NCBI GenBank assembly: GCA_030053945.1
Contig: JASGCW010000019.1
Location: forward strand, 1 to 58,404
Direction of reading: 5' to 3'
Length of the DNA: 58,404 nt
Origin: Limnohabitans sp.
GTDB taxonomy: Bacteria > Bacteroidota > Bacteroidia > Flavobacteriales > Flavobacteriaceae
A program made the position numbers and the translations under genes. Shown here in pieces: positions 8,702 through 17,988 of the stretch. The notes under the pieces were generated by a model. It had not been told where the DNA came from. It saw nothing but the letters and a program-made list of their open reading frames with translations, and searched no databases. Each line of letters opens with the position of its first letter. Position 1 is the stretch's first letter.

Positions 8702-9538
8702 TTAATCAAAAATCATCAATTTATAAATAGTGGTTTTCAATTCTTCTGTATCATTATCTTCACACAACAAAAATTCTAATGTCTTCTTTGAAGATTTATA
8801 CAATGTCAATCCTTCAAACTTATGTTTGTCTGAAATTTGAATTGTTTTTTCGAGTTTAAAAGATTTTGAATCAATAATTCCGATAATACTTCCTAGTACT
8901 TCGCCATCATTGTAGGTTGAATTAGTATCTTCTGCTGCGGCAAGAAAATAAATTTTATCTTTTACTAAAATCGCATCAGTAAAGGTAAATTCTACGTTTT
9001 TAACTTTAGGTAGTTGGAGTGGAATAAATTCCAAATTATCATAGATATTACTTTTGTAATTGAAATTTACAATTTTTATAATTCCATTTTTTGATGCTGC
9101 TCCGTTACCTCTTTGAAAAAGCAATAAATTTTTACCCTGAAACAAAACCCCTTCTATATTTAATTCATCTGAAGAAATATGAAGTTTTGTTTTGATATCG
9201 TTATAAAGCGAAGAAATGTCTTTTTGCTCCACTTTTTTATTTTCAAGATGATATGAAATTGTTTTATTCCTTTTTTCTGTAGATCCAGAACCAAACAAAT
9301 GAAGTTCTTTTCCTTTGAGAGTGATAGACTCTAAATCAAGTTTCTCTTTTTTGGGTGTATTTTCACTTGGGTTTTCAATCAAAGCAATTTTGTTCAGCTT
9401 CGAATCTTTTTGTTGATATTCATACAAATAGGAACTATTATCTGATATAATAAATAACGAATCATCATAAGACACAATTCCGCTGGCAGAACCTATTCCT
9501 TTAAGGGTTAAGAATACTAAAAGTTCAATTTTTTCCAT
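8702..9538 (-). CDS. DUF6929-like protein
   Basis: This protein of 278 residues (from Met at 9538) has repeated short beta-strand blocks typical of a propeller: GSASGIVSYDDSLFIISDNS at the start, LDLESITLKGKELHLFGSGS, LNIEGVLFQGKNLLLFQRG, and KFEGLTLYKSS near the end. I recognise the pattern as the DUF6929 family, function unknown. A longer ORF to 9592 would add a hydrophobic 18-residue extension; I prefer 9538 because relatives start directly before the EIEGIGSASG-like segment, but the longer form could be a signal anchor. Confidence 0.7.
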   Translation of the reverse strand: MEKIELLVFLTLKGIGSASGIVSYDDSLFIISDNSSYLYEYQQKDSKLNKIALIENPSENTPKKEKLDLESITLKGKELHLFGSGSTEKRNKTISYHLENKKVEQKDISSLYNDIKTKLHISSDELNIEGVLFQGKNLLLFQRGNGAASKNGIIKIVNFNYKSNIYDNLEFIPLQLPKVKNVEFTFTDAILVKDKIYFLAAAEDTNSTYNDGEVLGSIIGIIDSKSFKLEKTIQISDKHKFEGLTLYKSSKKTLEFLLCEDNDTEELKTTIYKLMIFD

Positions 9539-9675
9539 ATATTTAACTTTGAAAAAACAAATTATAAATAACAAAAGAAAAACAAATCTCAAAAATTATA
9601 GTTCATAATTTGAAATGATGAGTTTTTGAATTTTCTTTTGCTTTTTGACATTTTAATGAACAAATATAAGTAACT

Positions 9676-10551
9676 ATGGACGTTTTTAATCCCGAAGATT
9701 TTAAAATCACCTCACCTTTTGATATTTCAAAGTTTCCAACCGAACTCAATGTACCTATTGATGATGATGAGAAAGAAGATAGAATGCATAAAATTCAGCT
9801 TAAACTCAGTGAGTGGCAGGATAGAATGTATGCGCATAATCGCTATGGGGTTTTAATTTGTTTACAAGGAATGGATACTTCAGGTAAAGACAGCTTAATT
9901 CGTGAAGTGTTTAAAGAATTCAATATGCGTGGTGTAGTGGTTCATAGTTTTAAAACACCAACTTCTACCGAACTTGAACACGATTATTTATGGCGACATT
10001 ATTTGGCATTACCCGAAAAAGGAAAATTTGCTGTTTTCAATAGGACGCACTACGAAAATGTGTTGGTTACTCGTGTACATCCCGAATATATTATGGCAGA
10101 AAATTTACCTGGAATTGAAAAAGTAGAAGATATAACACCACAGTTTTGGGAAAACCGATTTGAACAAATCAATAATTTCGAGAAACATATTACTCAAAAT
10201 GGCACAATTGTTTTGAAGTTCTATTTCCATATGAGCAAAGAAGAGCAACGCAAACGATTGCTTAAACGATTGGAAAACCCAGAAGATAATTGGAAATTTT
10301 CGGTAGGTGATTTAAAAGAGCGTGAACGATGGGATGATTATATGAACTATTACGAAGATGCCATTAATAAAACTTCAAAACCACACGCACCTTGGTATGT
10401 AATCCCATCAGATGATAAAGAAATGGCTCGTTATATGGTCGCAAAAATTATTTGGGAAGAAATGCAACAATACACAAATATAAAAGAACCGCAACTGGAC
10501 GAAAAAGTGAAAGTAAATATTGAGGAGTATAAAAGGCAGTTGGAAAAATAA
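9676..10551 (+). CDS. PPK2-family polyphosphate kinase
   Basis: This 291-residue P-loop enzyme belongs to the PPK2 family, which moves phosphate between polyphosphate and nucleotides. Walker A is GMDTSGKDS at 65-73, and the Walker B/lid region reads FAVFNRTHYENVLVTRVHP at about 118-136, with FNR where many members have FDR. The FNR form and the length resemble class III enzymes that phosphorylate AMP and ADP, but substrate class is an inference. No exopolyphosphatase or PPK1 gene is in the window. Confidence 0.92.
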   Translation: MDVFNPEDFKITSPFDISKFPTELNVPIDDDEKEDRMHKIQLKLSEWQDRMYAHNRYGVLICLQGMDTSGKDSLIREVFKEFNMRGVVVHSFKTPTSTELEHDYLWRHYLALPEKGKFAVFNRTHYENVLVTRVHPEYIMAENLPGIEKVEDITPQFWENRFEQINNFEKHITQNGTIVLKFYFHMSKEEQRKRLLKRLENPEDNWKFSVGDLKERERWDDYMNYYEDAINKTSKPHAPWYVIPSDDKEMARYMVAKIIWEEMQQYTNIKEPQLDEKVKVNIEEYKRQLEK

Positions 10552-10561
10552 AAAATAATGG

Positions 10562-10625
10562 AACCATATAAGTCATTTAAGTACACCATAGATTAACTAA
10601 AATTTCTTTTATGACTTATATGGTT
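10562..10625. repeat. 64-bp palindromic element, gene-less relative of the 36757-37270 cassette
   Basis: AACCATATAAGTCAT (10562-10576) and ATGACTTATATGGTT (10611-10625) are perfect 15-bp inverted repeats around a 34-base centre. The same termini bound the GxxExxY cassette at 36757-37270, and the 23 bases TTTCTTTTATGACTTATATGGTT at the right end match there with one difference. It looks like an internally deleted or empty form. Confidence 0.8.
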
Positions 10626-10642
10626 AGCAAAAATGGAATTTC

Positions 10643-10650
10643 TACCTTTG
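10643..10650 (+). promoter_or_regulatory. Bacteroidota -7 box for the MATE gene
   Basis: TACCTTTG fits the TAnnTTTG consensus. Counting seven bases on puts transcription start at about 10657, the A of the preferred ATG, so the message would be leaderless. No good -33 TTTG is present; GGTTAG is nearest and lies in the end of the palindrome at 10562-10625. Confidence 0.65.
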
Positions 10651-10656
10651 CCCGCT

Positions 10657-12033
10657 ATGAAACTTTCCATCTACACACGCGAATTCAAAGAAAACATCAA
10701 ACTTGCCTATCCTATTGTTTTAGGAATGTTAGGACATACACTTGTAGCCATTGTAGATAATATTATGGTAGGTAAGCTTGGAGCCATAGAATTAGCAGCG
10801 GTTTCGCTAGCTAATAGTTTTGTGTTTATAGGAATGTCTCTGGGGATAGGATTTTCAACTGCTTTAACACCTTTAATAGCTGAAGCTGATGGCGAAAATA
10901 GTATAGTAAAAGGTCGAAGTGTATTTCATCACGGTTTAGTACTTTGCACTATATTAGGATTAACACTTTTTGGAATTATCTATTTAGCCAAACCTTTAAT
11001 AGTCTATATGGGACAACCTAAAGAAGTGGTTGAATTAGCAAAACCTTTCTTGGATTTAGTAGCTTTTTCGTTAATTCCATTGATTATTTTTCAAGGTTAT
11101 AAACAATTTGCCGATGGAAAAAGTGCTACCAAATATGGAATGTGGGCTAATTTACTTTGTAATGTAATCCATTTGTTCCTAAATATTGTTTTAATCAACG
11201 GAATTTGGGGTTTTCCTAAACTCGGAATGTTAGGTGCAGCAGTCGGAACCGTTTTATCACGAATTGTAATGGTAATTTACATTCATTTTGCCCTGAAAAA
11301 TAAAAAGAAATTCAAACCTTATTTTGAAGGATTTAGTTTGAGCGCTATAGGCAAAACAATGACTCAAAAAATAATTTCTTTAGGATTACCATCAGCAATG
11401 CAGATGTTTTTTGAAGTAGCATTATTCACAGGTGCAATCTGGCTATGCGGAAACATTGGCACAACAAGTCAAGCTGCGAATCAAATAGCCTTAACCCTTG
11501 CCACATTTACTTTTATGTTTGTATCAGGACTTGGAGTTGCAGGAATGATACGTGTAGGAAATCAGAAAGGAATTCAAGATTATAGAAAATTGCAAATAAT
11601 TGCACGCTCTATTTTTTTATTAGCTATTTTAGTGCAAGGCTTTTTCGCATTGGTGTTTGTAGCTACGCATCAATTTTTACCTGAGTTATTTTTAAACGCA
11701 GATGATGCTCTAAAATTTAAAGATAACACAGAAGTAATACTCATAGCATCCCATTTGATTTTGATTGCAGCAGTTTTTCAAATATTTGATGGAATTCAAG
11801 TGACTGTTTTAGGAGCACTACGTGGTATTCAGGATGTGAAAATCCCAATGTATTTGACGTTTGTTGCGTATTGGATAATAGGATTTCCCATCTCCATTTA
11901 TTTAGGAAAATATACATCATTAAAAGCGATAGGCGTTTGGATAGGGCTACTTGCTGGATTAGTCGCTGCCGCATTGTTTTTATATATTCGATTTGAAAAA
12001 CTTTCAACCATTATGATAAAAAATAATAAGTAA
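10657..12033 (+). CDS. MATE-family multidrug efflux transporter
   Basis: This inner-membrane protein of 458 residues has about twelve hydrophobic segments in two homologous halves, the MATE fold. Typical family text includes LAYPIVLGMLGHTLVAIVDN and MVGKLGAIELAAVSLANS in the first half and GLPSAMQMFFEVALFTGAIW at the start of the second. It exports organic cations or drugs in exchange for Na+ or H+. The ORF could begin eight codons earlier (10633), but a -7 box at 10643-10650 lies inside that extension, so the start at 10657 is preferred. Confidence 0.92.
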   Translation: MKLSIYTREFKENIKLAYPIVLGMLGHTLVAIVDNIMVGKLGAIELAAVSLANSFVFIGMSLGIGFSTALTPLIAEADGENSIVKGRSVFHHGLVLCTILGLTLFGIIYLAKPLIVYMGQPKEVVELAKPFLDLVAFSLIPLIIFQGYKQFADGKSATKYGMWANLLCNVIHLFLNIVLINGIWGFPKLGMLGAAVGTVLSRIVMVIYIHFALKNKKKFKPYFEGFSLSAIGKTMTQKIISLGLPSAMQMFFEVALFTGAIWLCGNIGTTSQAANQIALTLATFTFMFVSGLGVAGMIRVGNQKGIQDYRKLQIIARSIFLLAILVQGFFALVFVATHQFLPELFLNADDALKFKDNTEVILIASHLILIAAVFQIFDGIQVTVLGALRGIQDVKIPMYLTFVAYWIIGFPISIYLGKYTSLKAIGVWIGLLAGLVAAALFLYIRFEKLSTIMIKNNK

Positions 12034-12094
12034 AAAAACTGTAACTAAAAATAAGATTTAACGTATAATCAATGTACAATTTAAACTAAAAAAA

Positions 12095-13000
12095 ATGATA
12101 CTTTTAATTATACTTGGAATACTTCTTATCGTTGCCAGTGTTGCTCTTAACAAACAGCAAAATCCTTTATCAAAAATCACTCCTATATTGCGAAATATTG
12201 GTTTTGTAATTATTGGTATTGGTATTTTAACCACTTTATTTAAACAAATTGACGCTGGAGAGGTGGGCGTAAAATCTTTATATGGTAAAGTTCAAACTGA
12301 TGTTTTAGAAAGCGGTTTACACATTGTAAATCCCTTGATGGATATTACTAAATTTGATATTCAAACACAAAACTACACAATGTCTGCAGTGCACGACGAA
12401 GGTGCAAAAGAAGGTGATGACGCTATACGTGTACTCTCTAACGATGGTCTTGAAGTAGTTATTGATTTAACAGTGCTTTATCGTGTAATTCCAGAAGAAG
12501 CACCAAAAATACTCAAAGGAATTGGAGTAAATTACAGAGATAAAATTGTGCGTCCTATTACTCGAACACGTATTCGTGACAATGCCGTTTTTTATGATGC
12601 TGTAGCGTTATACTCTACCAAAAGAAATGAATTTCAACAACGTATTTTTAAAACCATTGAAACTGATTTTAAATCAAGAGGCTTGGTTTTAGAACAATTA
12701 CTAATTCGTAATATTAACTTGCCTAACTCTGTTAAACAAACCATTGAAAGTAAAATTAATGCTGAACAAGATGCACAAAAAATGACTTTTGTTTTACAAA
12801 AAGAAAAACAAGAAGCAGAACGTAAAAGAGTAGAAGCACAAGGTATCGCTGATTACCAAAAAATTATTGCTACAGGACTTACTGATAAACAATTACAATA
12901 CGAACAAATAAAAGCACAAAAAGAGATAGCAACCTCAAACAATGCTAAAGTTATTTTTATGGGCAAAGGCAGTGCACCAGTGATTATATCTGATAAATAA
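12095..13000 (+). CDS. SPFH/prohibitin-family membrane protein
   Basis: This 301-residue protein has hydrophobic segments at about 1-18 and 30-48, then an SPFH (prohibitin/stomatin) domain starting IDAGEVGVKSLYGKV and running to about residue 210. A charged helical coiled-coil tail with KEKQEAERKRVEAQG follows. Prohibitins form large rings on the membrane and organise proteases or lipid domains. No FtsH, HflC or NfeD-like partner gene lies beside it. It follows the MATE gene after 61 bases and may share its transcript. Confidence 0.9.
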   Translation: MILLIILGILLIVASVALNKQQNPLSKITPILRNIGFVIIGIGILTTLFKQIDAGEVGVKSLYGKVQTDVLESGLHIVNPLMDITKFDIQTQNYTMSAVHDEGAKEGDDAIRVLSNDGLEVVIDLTVLYRVIPEEAPKILKGIGVNYRDKIVRPITRTRIRDNAVFYDAVALYSTKRNEFQQRIFKTIETDFKSRGLVLEQLLIRNINLPNSVKQTIESKINAEQDAQKMTFVLQKEKQEAERKRVEAQGIADYQKIIATGLTDKQLQYEQIKAQKEIATSNNAKVIFMGKGSAPVIISDK

Positions 13001-13068
13001 TTACTTTTGTAACTTACATTTTCAGGTTTAGAAAATTCTAAATCCTGAATTCTAAAATCTAAATTTAT

Positions 13069-13296
13069 ATGGAATTACCAAAATTCGTATTAGCAGACAA
13101 CTCTGATTTTCCAGATGATATTTTTATTATTCACTTAGAATATCCTCGTTTTTTAATTAATCTAAAAGATGATTCAATTGAATTTATTGAAGAAATTGAT
13201 GACGAAGACGAACGCGAATTAGAAGCAGAAATGGAACATTTAATCACACTAGCCGGCGAATTTTATGATCGCGAAATGGAACGTTACGAAGAATAA
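13069..13296 (+). CDS. Small acidic conserved protein
   Basis: This 75-residue protein is strongly acidic (IEEIDDEDERELEAEMEH) with no signal or membrane segment. The N-terminal half looks like short beta strands (DIFIIHLEYPRFLINL), the rest one helix. I recognise no domain. Good codon use and its place between two same-strand genes support it as real. A short imperfect palindrome (TCAGGTTTAGAA / TTCTAAATCCTGA) lies just before it. Confidence 0.65.
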   Translation: MELPKFVLADNSDFPDDIFIIHLEYPRFLINLKDDSIEFIEEIDDEDERELEAEMEHLITLAGEFYDREMERYEE

Positions 13297-13354
13297 TTTT
13301 ATTTATTGTAACAAAAAGTAAAAAGGTAATACTAATCGAATAAACTTTTTACTT

Positions 13355-14092
13355 ATGAAAACTATTAAATTTTTTATAATTACTTGTTTATCAGTAATTA
13401 CAACTCAGTCTTTTGCACAAAATGCAGATGAAATTTTAGCAAAATATTTTAACACTATTGGCGGTGTTGAAAAAATAAGGGCTTTAAAAGGTATCAAAAT
13501 GAATATGGTTGCCAAACAACAAGGAATGGACATTCCTGTGGAGGTAGTTGAATTAAAAGGAGGAAAAACTTACGTGAAAATCAACATCCAAGGTAAAGAA
13601 ATGACACAAATGGCATCAGATGGTAATACTATTTGGACTACCAATTTTATGACTATGAAAGCGGAGAAAATGGATTCTGAATCAACTGAAAACCAAAAAC
13701 TAAGCAATCAAGACTATCCAGATGAACTTTTAGATTACAAGTCTAAAGGATATAAGGTTGAATATATTGGTAAAGAAACTAAAGACGGTGCTGAATGTTT
13801 TAAACTAAAACTAACAAAAAAACCAGTAACTATTTCAGGCGTTAAGACAGATGATATTATTTATTATTTCTTTGATACAGAAAACAATTTACCTATAGTA
13901 AAAGAAACAGAAATTAAAGAAGGACCAATGAAAGGTCAAAAATCTATCTCTAAAATGAGTGACTATCAAGAAGTAGATGGTATTTATTTCCCTTTTTCTT
14001 TAAATATGTTTGGCTCAGATATTAAGGTAAACAAAATCACTTTAAATCCAACAGTTGACGACAAAGCATTTGCTTTTCCTGCAAGCAACTAA
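13355..14092 (+). CDS. Periplasmic LolA-like outer-membrane lipoprotein-sorting protein
   Basis: This 245-residue protein has a signal peptide ending TQSFAQ (about 1-22). NADEILAKYFNTIGGVEKI follows, the usual opening of flavobacterial proteins related to LolA/LolB in which a half-barrel binds a lipid. The body is beta-rich and ends in a KVNKITLNPTVDDKAF segment like other members (VKxNxxIDDxxF). The family is annotated as lipoprotein-sorting, but these standalone paralogues have no proven cargo. A hairpin terminator follows at once. Confidence 0.8.
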   Translation: MKTIKFFIITCLSVITTQSFAQNADEILAKYFNTIGGVEKIRALKGIKMNMVAKQQGMDIPVEVVELKGGKTYVKINIQGKEMTQMASDGNTIWTTNFMTMKAEKMDSESTENQKLSNQDYPDELLDYKSKGYKVEYIGKETKDGAECFKLKLTKKPVTISGVKTDDIIYYFFDTENNLPIVKETEIKEGPMKGQKSISKMSDYQEVDGIYFPFSLNMFGSDIKVNKITLNPTVDDKAFAFPASN

Positions 14093-14108
14093 AAATCAAA
14101 AAAAATTA

Positions 14109-14131
14109 ATCCACTTCTTATAGAAGTGGAT
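14109..14131 (+). terminator. Intrinsic terminator
   Basis: ATCCACTTCT and AGAAGTGGAT form a perfect 10-bp stem with a 3-base loop, followed by TTTTAAATTTT, just after the LolA-like gene. Confidence 0.85.
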
Positions 14132-14214
14132 TTTAAATTTTAACTCAGATTAAAAATAGCTATATAATATACTTTGTATAGAGATATTACCTATAACAAA
14201 TAAAAACAACTAAT

Positions 14215-17200
14215 ATGAAAAAAGTATATTCACTTTTGTTTGGAGTATGTCTGTTACATTCCGTAGCAGGTTTTTCACAAGACAAAATTGTATTAAAAGG
14301 AAAAGAACTTTTTGGGGACATAAAAGCAAGGCAAATTGGCCCAGCATTAATGAGCGGACGGATTTCAGATATTGAAATGCATCCTACTAACAACAATGTA
14401 TTATATGCGGGAACCGCAGGTGGAGGTGTATGGAAAAGTAACGATGGAGGGGCGTCATTTCAATCCATCTTTGATGAACACATTCAGTCTATAGGTTGTG
14501 TAAAATTAGACCCATCTAAACCAGATCAAAACATTTGGGTTGGTACGGGTGAAACTTGGACTAGAAATAGTGTTTCTATAGGAGATGGTATTTACAAATC
14601 TACAGACGGAGGAATTACTTGGAAAAATATGGGACTTCCAAAATCTGAAAGAATTAGTTCTATTGTCATAGACCCAAAAAACAGTGACGTTGTGTGGGTG
14701 GGAGTTCTTGGAGGACTTTGGTCTGATAGTGAAGAAAGAGGTATTTATAAAACTACTGATGGAGGTACCACTTGGCAAAAAATTTTCTATGTAGATGCAA
14801 AAACAGGCTGTTCAGATTTAATTATGGATGCTTCAAATCCTAATATTATGTATGCGAGTTTTTGGGAATTTAGAAGAACAGCATGGTCATTTAGTTCTGG
14901 TGGTGAAAAATCTGCTTTATACAAAAGTACAGATGGTGGTAAGACGTGGAATAAAATTCACAATGGTTTTCCACAAGGAAAATTAGGAAGAATTGCTATA
15001 ACTATAGCGCCTTCAAACTCTGCTATTCTATATTCTGTTTTAGAAACAGAAAAACCTGAAAAAAATGGATTATACCGTTCTGATGATGCTGGAGCAACTT
15101 GGAAACACCTAAACAGTGATTTTGGATTAGTTGTAAGACCGTTTTATTTTTCAAGAATTGTCGTTGACCCAAAAAATCCAGATGTTGTAGTTAAAGCAGG
15201 TTTATCTGGCTCGTTGAGTATTGATGGCGGAAAAACATTTAAAGGTCTAGGAAATATGCATTCTGATATTCACGATATCACATTCGACATCAATGATAGC
15301 AAAAGAATGTATTGTGCAACAGACGGAGGAGTGTACAGAAGCTGGAATACAGGTACCACTATGGAAATGGTATCTAATTTACCTGTATCACAGTTTTACC
15401 ACGTGAGTTTTGATATGGACAAAGAAAACTACAATGTTTATGGAGGACTACAAGATAACGGTTCATGGTATGGTCCTACGCGAAGCCCAGGAGGTATAGA
15501 GGCAAGAGACTGGACGCGTGTTGGTGTTGGTGATGGATTTAGAGTATTAAAACATCCTTCAAAAAATATTATTTATAGCGAAATGCAAGGAGCTGAAAAT
15601 GTTTGGAGATACAATATTGACTCCAAAGAATTAATTACTATCCAACCACTTGCTGTAAAAGGAGATCCAAAGCTACGTTTTAATTGGAATGCACCAATGG
15701 CAATAAGCCAAAAGCAACCAAACCGTTTTTATATGGGAAGCCAGTTTGTTCATAAATCAGAAGATATGGGCAAAACTTGGGTAAAAATTTCTCCAGACTT
15801 AACCACAAATGACAAATTGAAACAAGACCAAGAGAATTCTGGAGGTTTATCGAGAGATAATTCTGGAGCTGAAAATCATTGTACAATTTTCACAATATCA
15901 GAATCCCCTTTAAATGAAAAAGTGATTTGGGCAGGTACCGATGATGGAAACATCCAAATTACACAAGATGGTGGTAAAACTTGGATAAACACAATAGCAA
16001 ACATTACGGGACTACCTAAAAACACTTGGTGTTATCATATTGAACCAAGTGTATTTGCCGAAGGAACTGCTTATGCTGTTTTTGAAGGACACACTAAAGG
16101 TGATTTTACCCCTTACGCATACAAAACTACTGATTATGGCAAAACTTGGAAATCAATCATTACTCAAGACGTAGCAGGTTTTGTTAGAAGTATTCAAGAA
16201 GACACTGTAAATGAAAATTTACTATTCTTAGGAACTGAAAAAGGATTATACATAAGTATAGACGGCGGAGCAAACTGGTCACATTTTGAAAACGAAATGC
16301 CTTCAGTTGCTATCCACTACATGGAATTACATCCAAAAACAAATGATTTAGTTATGGCAACTCATGGACGAGGGATAATTATATTAGATGATATTAGTCC
16401 GTTACGTCAAATTAATCAAGAGGTTTTAAACAAGGATCTTCATTTCTTTGACTTAAAACCAGCAGTTATAAAAGAACAATCAAACTTTGGCACTACTGCG
16501 ACTGAATTGGAATTTGTAGGCGACAACCCATCTACAAGTGCTCAAATTGTTTACTATCTTAAAAAGAGACATTCTTTGGGTAAAATGGAATTAGAAATTC
16601 AGGATGAAGCTGGCAAAACGATAACCAGTTTAACTCCTGGAAAACAAAAAGGGATAAATGTAGTTAAATGGAACTATTTCACAAAAGCGCCTAAAGTTGC
16701 TAGTGGTAAAACTTTTACATTTGGCGGATTTACTGTACCTAGAGTACCAGAAGGCACCTATAAAGCAGTATTAACTAAAGGAAAAGATATTTATACACAT
16801 ACTTTTAAAGTGATTAACGACCCTGAAAGCGCTGTAACATTAGAAGACAGAAAAAAACAAAGAGAAACTACAAAAGTGTTGTATGATATGACACAAAAAC
16901 TTGCTTATGCTGTATACGAATTGGATGAGATTGTTAAGACTACAAATGCTATAAAAGATAAAGACAAATCATTTACAAAAGAAGGTGATAAAATCAAATC
17001 CGCTTTTGAATCTTTGAAAGAAAAACTTGTAGTTACTAAAGGAGATAATTATGTAGGTTCAGCAGAACCTCAACTAAGAGAAAAATTAGCCGATTTATAT
17101 GCTCCAGTTACCTCAAACTTTTCAGCTCCAACAAATGCTCAAATGGAAAACCTAGAAGTATTAACTATTTCTATGAATAATTTGATGAAAGAATTTGAAA

Positions 17201-17295
17201 CTCTTAAATCTAAATATTTGAACAGTGTTAAATCTAAAGCAGAAAAAACACAAGTTCCATTTGTAATAAATAGCTTCGAAGATTTTATAAAGTAA
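14215..17295 (+). CDS. Secreted BNR/Asp-box repeat protein (VPS10/sortilin-like propeller)
   Basis: This 1026-residue exported protein has a signal peptide ending GFSQ (about 1-22). A large beta-propeller region follows with at least eight Asp-box repeats of the form S-x-D-G-G-x-T-W (STDGGITW, TTDGGTTW, STDGGKTW, TQDGGKTW and others). A C-terminal region of about 300 residues has an Ig-like segment (KTFTFGGFTVPRVPEGTYK) and a helical tail. Similar proteins are labelled glycosyl hydrolase, sialidase-like or VPS10-like; the Asp boxes fix the fold, not the catalysis. It sits alone between two terminators. Confidence 0.85.
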   Translation: MKKVYSLLFGVCLLHSVAGFSQDKIVLKGKELFGDIKARQIGPALMSGRISDIEMHPTNNNVLYAGTAGGGVWKSNDGGASFQSIFDEHIQSIGCVKLDPSKPDQNIWVGTGETWTRNSVSIGDGIYKSTDGGITWKNMGLPKSERISSIVIDPKNSDVVWVGVLGGLWSDSEERGIYKTTDGGTTWQKIFYVDAKTGCSDLIMDASNPNIMYASFWEFRRTAWSFSSGGEKSALYKSTDGGKTWNKIHNGFPQGKLGRIAITIAPSNSAILYSVLETEKPEKNGLYRSDDAGATWKHLNSDFGLVVRPFYFSRIVVDPKNPDVVVKAGLSGSLSIDGGKTFKGLGNMHSDIHDITFDINDSKRMYCATDGGVYRSWNTGTTMEMVSNLPVSQFYHVSFDMDKENYNVYGGLQDNGSWYGPTRSPGGIEARDWTRVGVGDGFRVLKHPSKNIIYSEMQGAENVWRYNIDSKELITIQPLAVKGDPKLRFNWNAPMAISQKQPNRFYMGSQFVHKSEDMGKTWVKISPDLTTNDKLKQDQENSGGLSRDNSGAENHCTIFTISESPLNEKVIWAGTDDGNIQITQDGGKTWINTIANITGLPKNTWCYHIEPSVFAEGTAYAVFEGHTKGDFTPYAYKTTDYGKTWKSIITQDVAGFVRSIQEDTVNENLLFLGTEKGLYISIDGGANWSHFENEMPSVAIHYMELHPKTNDLVMATHGRGIIILDDISPLRQINQEVLNKDLHFFDLKPAVIKEQSNFGTTATELEFVGDNPSTSAQIVYYLKKRHSLGKMELEIQDEAGKTITSLTPGKQKGINVVKWNYFTKAPKVASGKTFTFGGFTVPRVPEGTYKAVLTKGKDIYTHTFKVINDPESAVTLEDRKKQRETTKVLYDMTQKLAYAVYELDEIVKTTNAIKDKDKSFTKEGDKIKSAFESLKEKLVVTKGDNYVGSAEPQLREKLADLYAPVTSNFSAPTNAQMENLEVLTISMNNLMKEFETLKSKYLNSVKSKAEKTQVPFVINSFEDFIK

Positions 17296-17316
17296 TTTTA
17301 TTTTGAAAAAACAAAA

Positions 17317-17340
17317 GGGTGTTCAAAAATTTGAACACCC
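17317..17340. terminator. Bidirectional terminator between convergent genes
   Basis: GGGTGTTCAAA and TTTGAACACCC form a perfect 11-bp stem, with AAAA before and TTTTT after. It can end the BNR protein gene on the plus strand and the response regulator gene on the minus strand. Confidence 0.92.
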
Positions 17341-17346
17341 TTTTTC

Positions 17347-17988
17347 TTAAAAAGTGAAAATTTTATTTTTGATAGCATAAAGTACGAGTCCTATTCTATT
17401 CTTAACATTTAACTTGACAAATAGATTATCTCTATATCCATCTATAGTTTTTGGACTCAGACACATTTTATTTGCAATTTCTTTGTAGGTCATTTCGGTA
17501 CAAATCAATTTCAAAAATTCTATTTCATTTTCTTTTAAAATTTCGTCCGAATTAGATTTTCCCGTAACAGAATTTACCAAAACATCTGTAACCATATTGG
17601 AATGGTAAAATCCCGTTTCCATAGTTTTTAGTAAAGCCATTTCCAATGTATTTTTATCAACATCTTTTAAAAGATACCCCTTTGCTCCTGCTCTTATCAT
17701 CTTTAAAATGGTACTCTCATCTTCTTCGACTGTCAAGGCTAGAACAGATATATCCGGATAATGCTCAGACACCCACTTTGTGGTTTCTACACCATTCATT
17801 ATTGGCATATTAACATCCATCAAAATAACATCTGGGACAGTAGAATTATTATTCATTCTTTCAATAAAATCTGCTCCATTCTTACAAGAATATACAATCC
17901 TAAATTTTTCAAAATTATTAACTACATCTGCAATTGCCTGCGATAACAGAGTATGATCCTCAATAATAACAACTGAATAACTTTTCAT
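17347..17988 (-). CDS. LuxR/NarL-type response regulator
   Basis: This 213-residue regulator has a receiver domain (1-120) with acidic pocket EDH at 10-12, phospho-acceptor Asp58 in LMDVNMP, and the Lys of LLKDVD. A LuxR-type helix-turn-helix (about 148-210) follows: LICTEMTYKEIANKMCLSPK then TIDGYRDNLF. It is the last gene of an operon with the histidine kinase at 18280-19038 and is almost certainly its partner. It is set apart from the kinase by about 290 bases of structured tandem repeat, and its start region (CATATGAAA) is itself one of the repeat units, which suggests extra control at translation or transcription. Confidence 0.93.
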   Translation of the reverse strand: MKSYSVVIIEDHTLLSQAIADVVNNFEKFRIVYSCKNGADFIERMNNNSTVPDVILMDVNMPIMNGVETTKWVSEHYPDISVLALTVEEDESTILKMIRAGAKGYLLKDVDKNTLEMALLKTMETGFYHSNMVTDVLVNSVTGKSNSDEILKENEIEFLKLICTEMTYKEIANKMCLSPKTIDGYRDNLFVKLNVKNRIGLVLYAIKNKIFTF

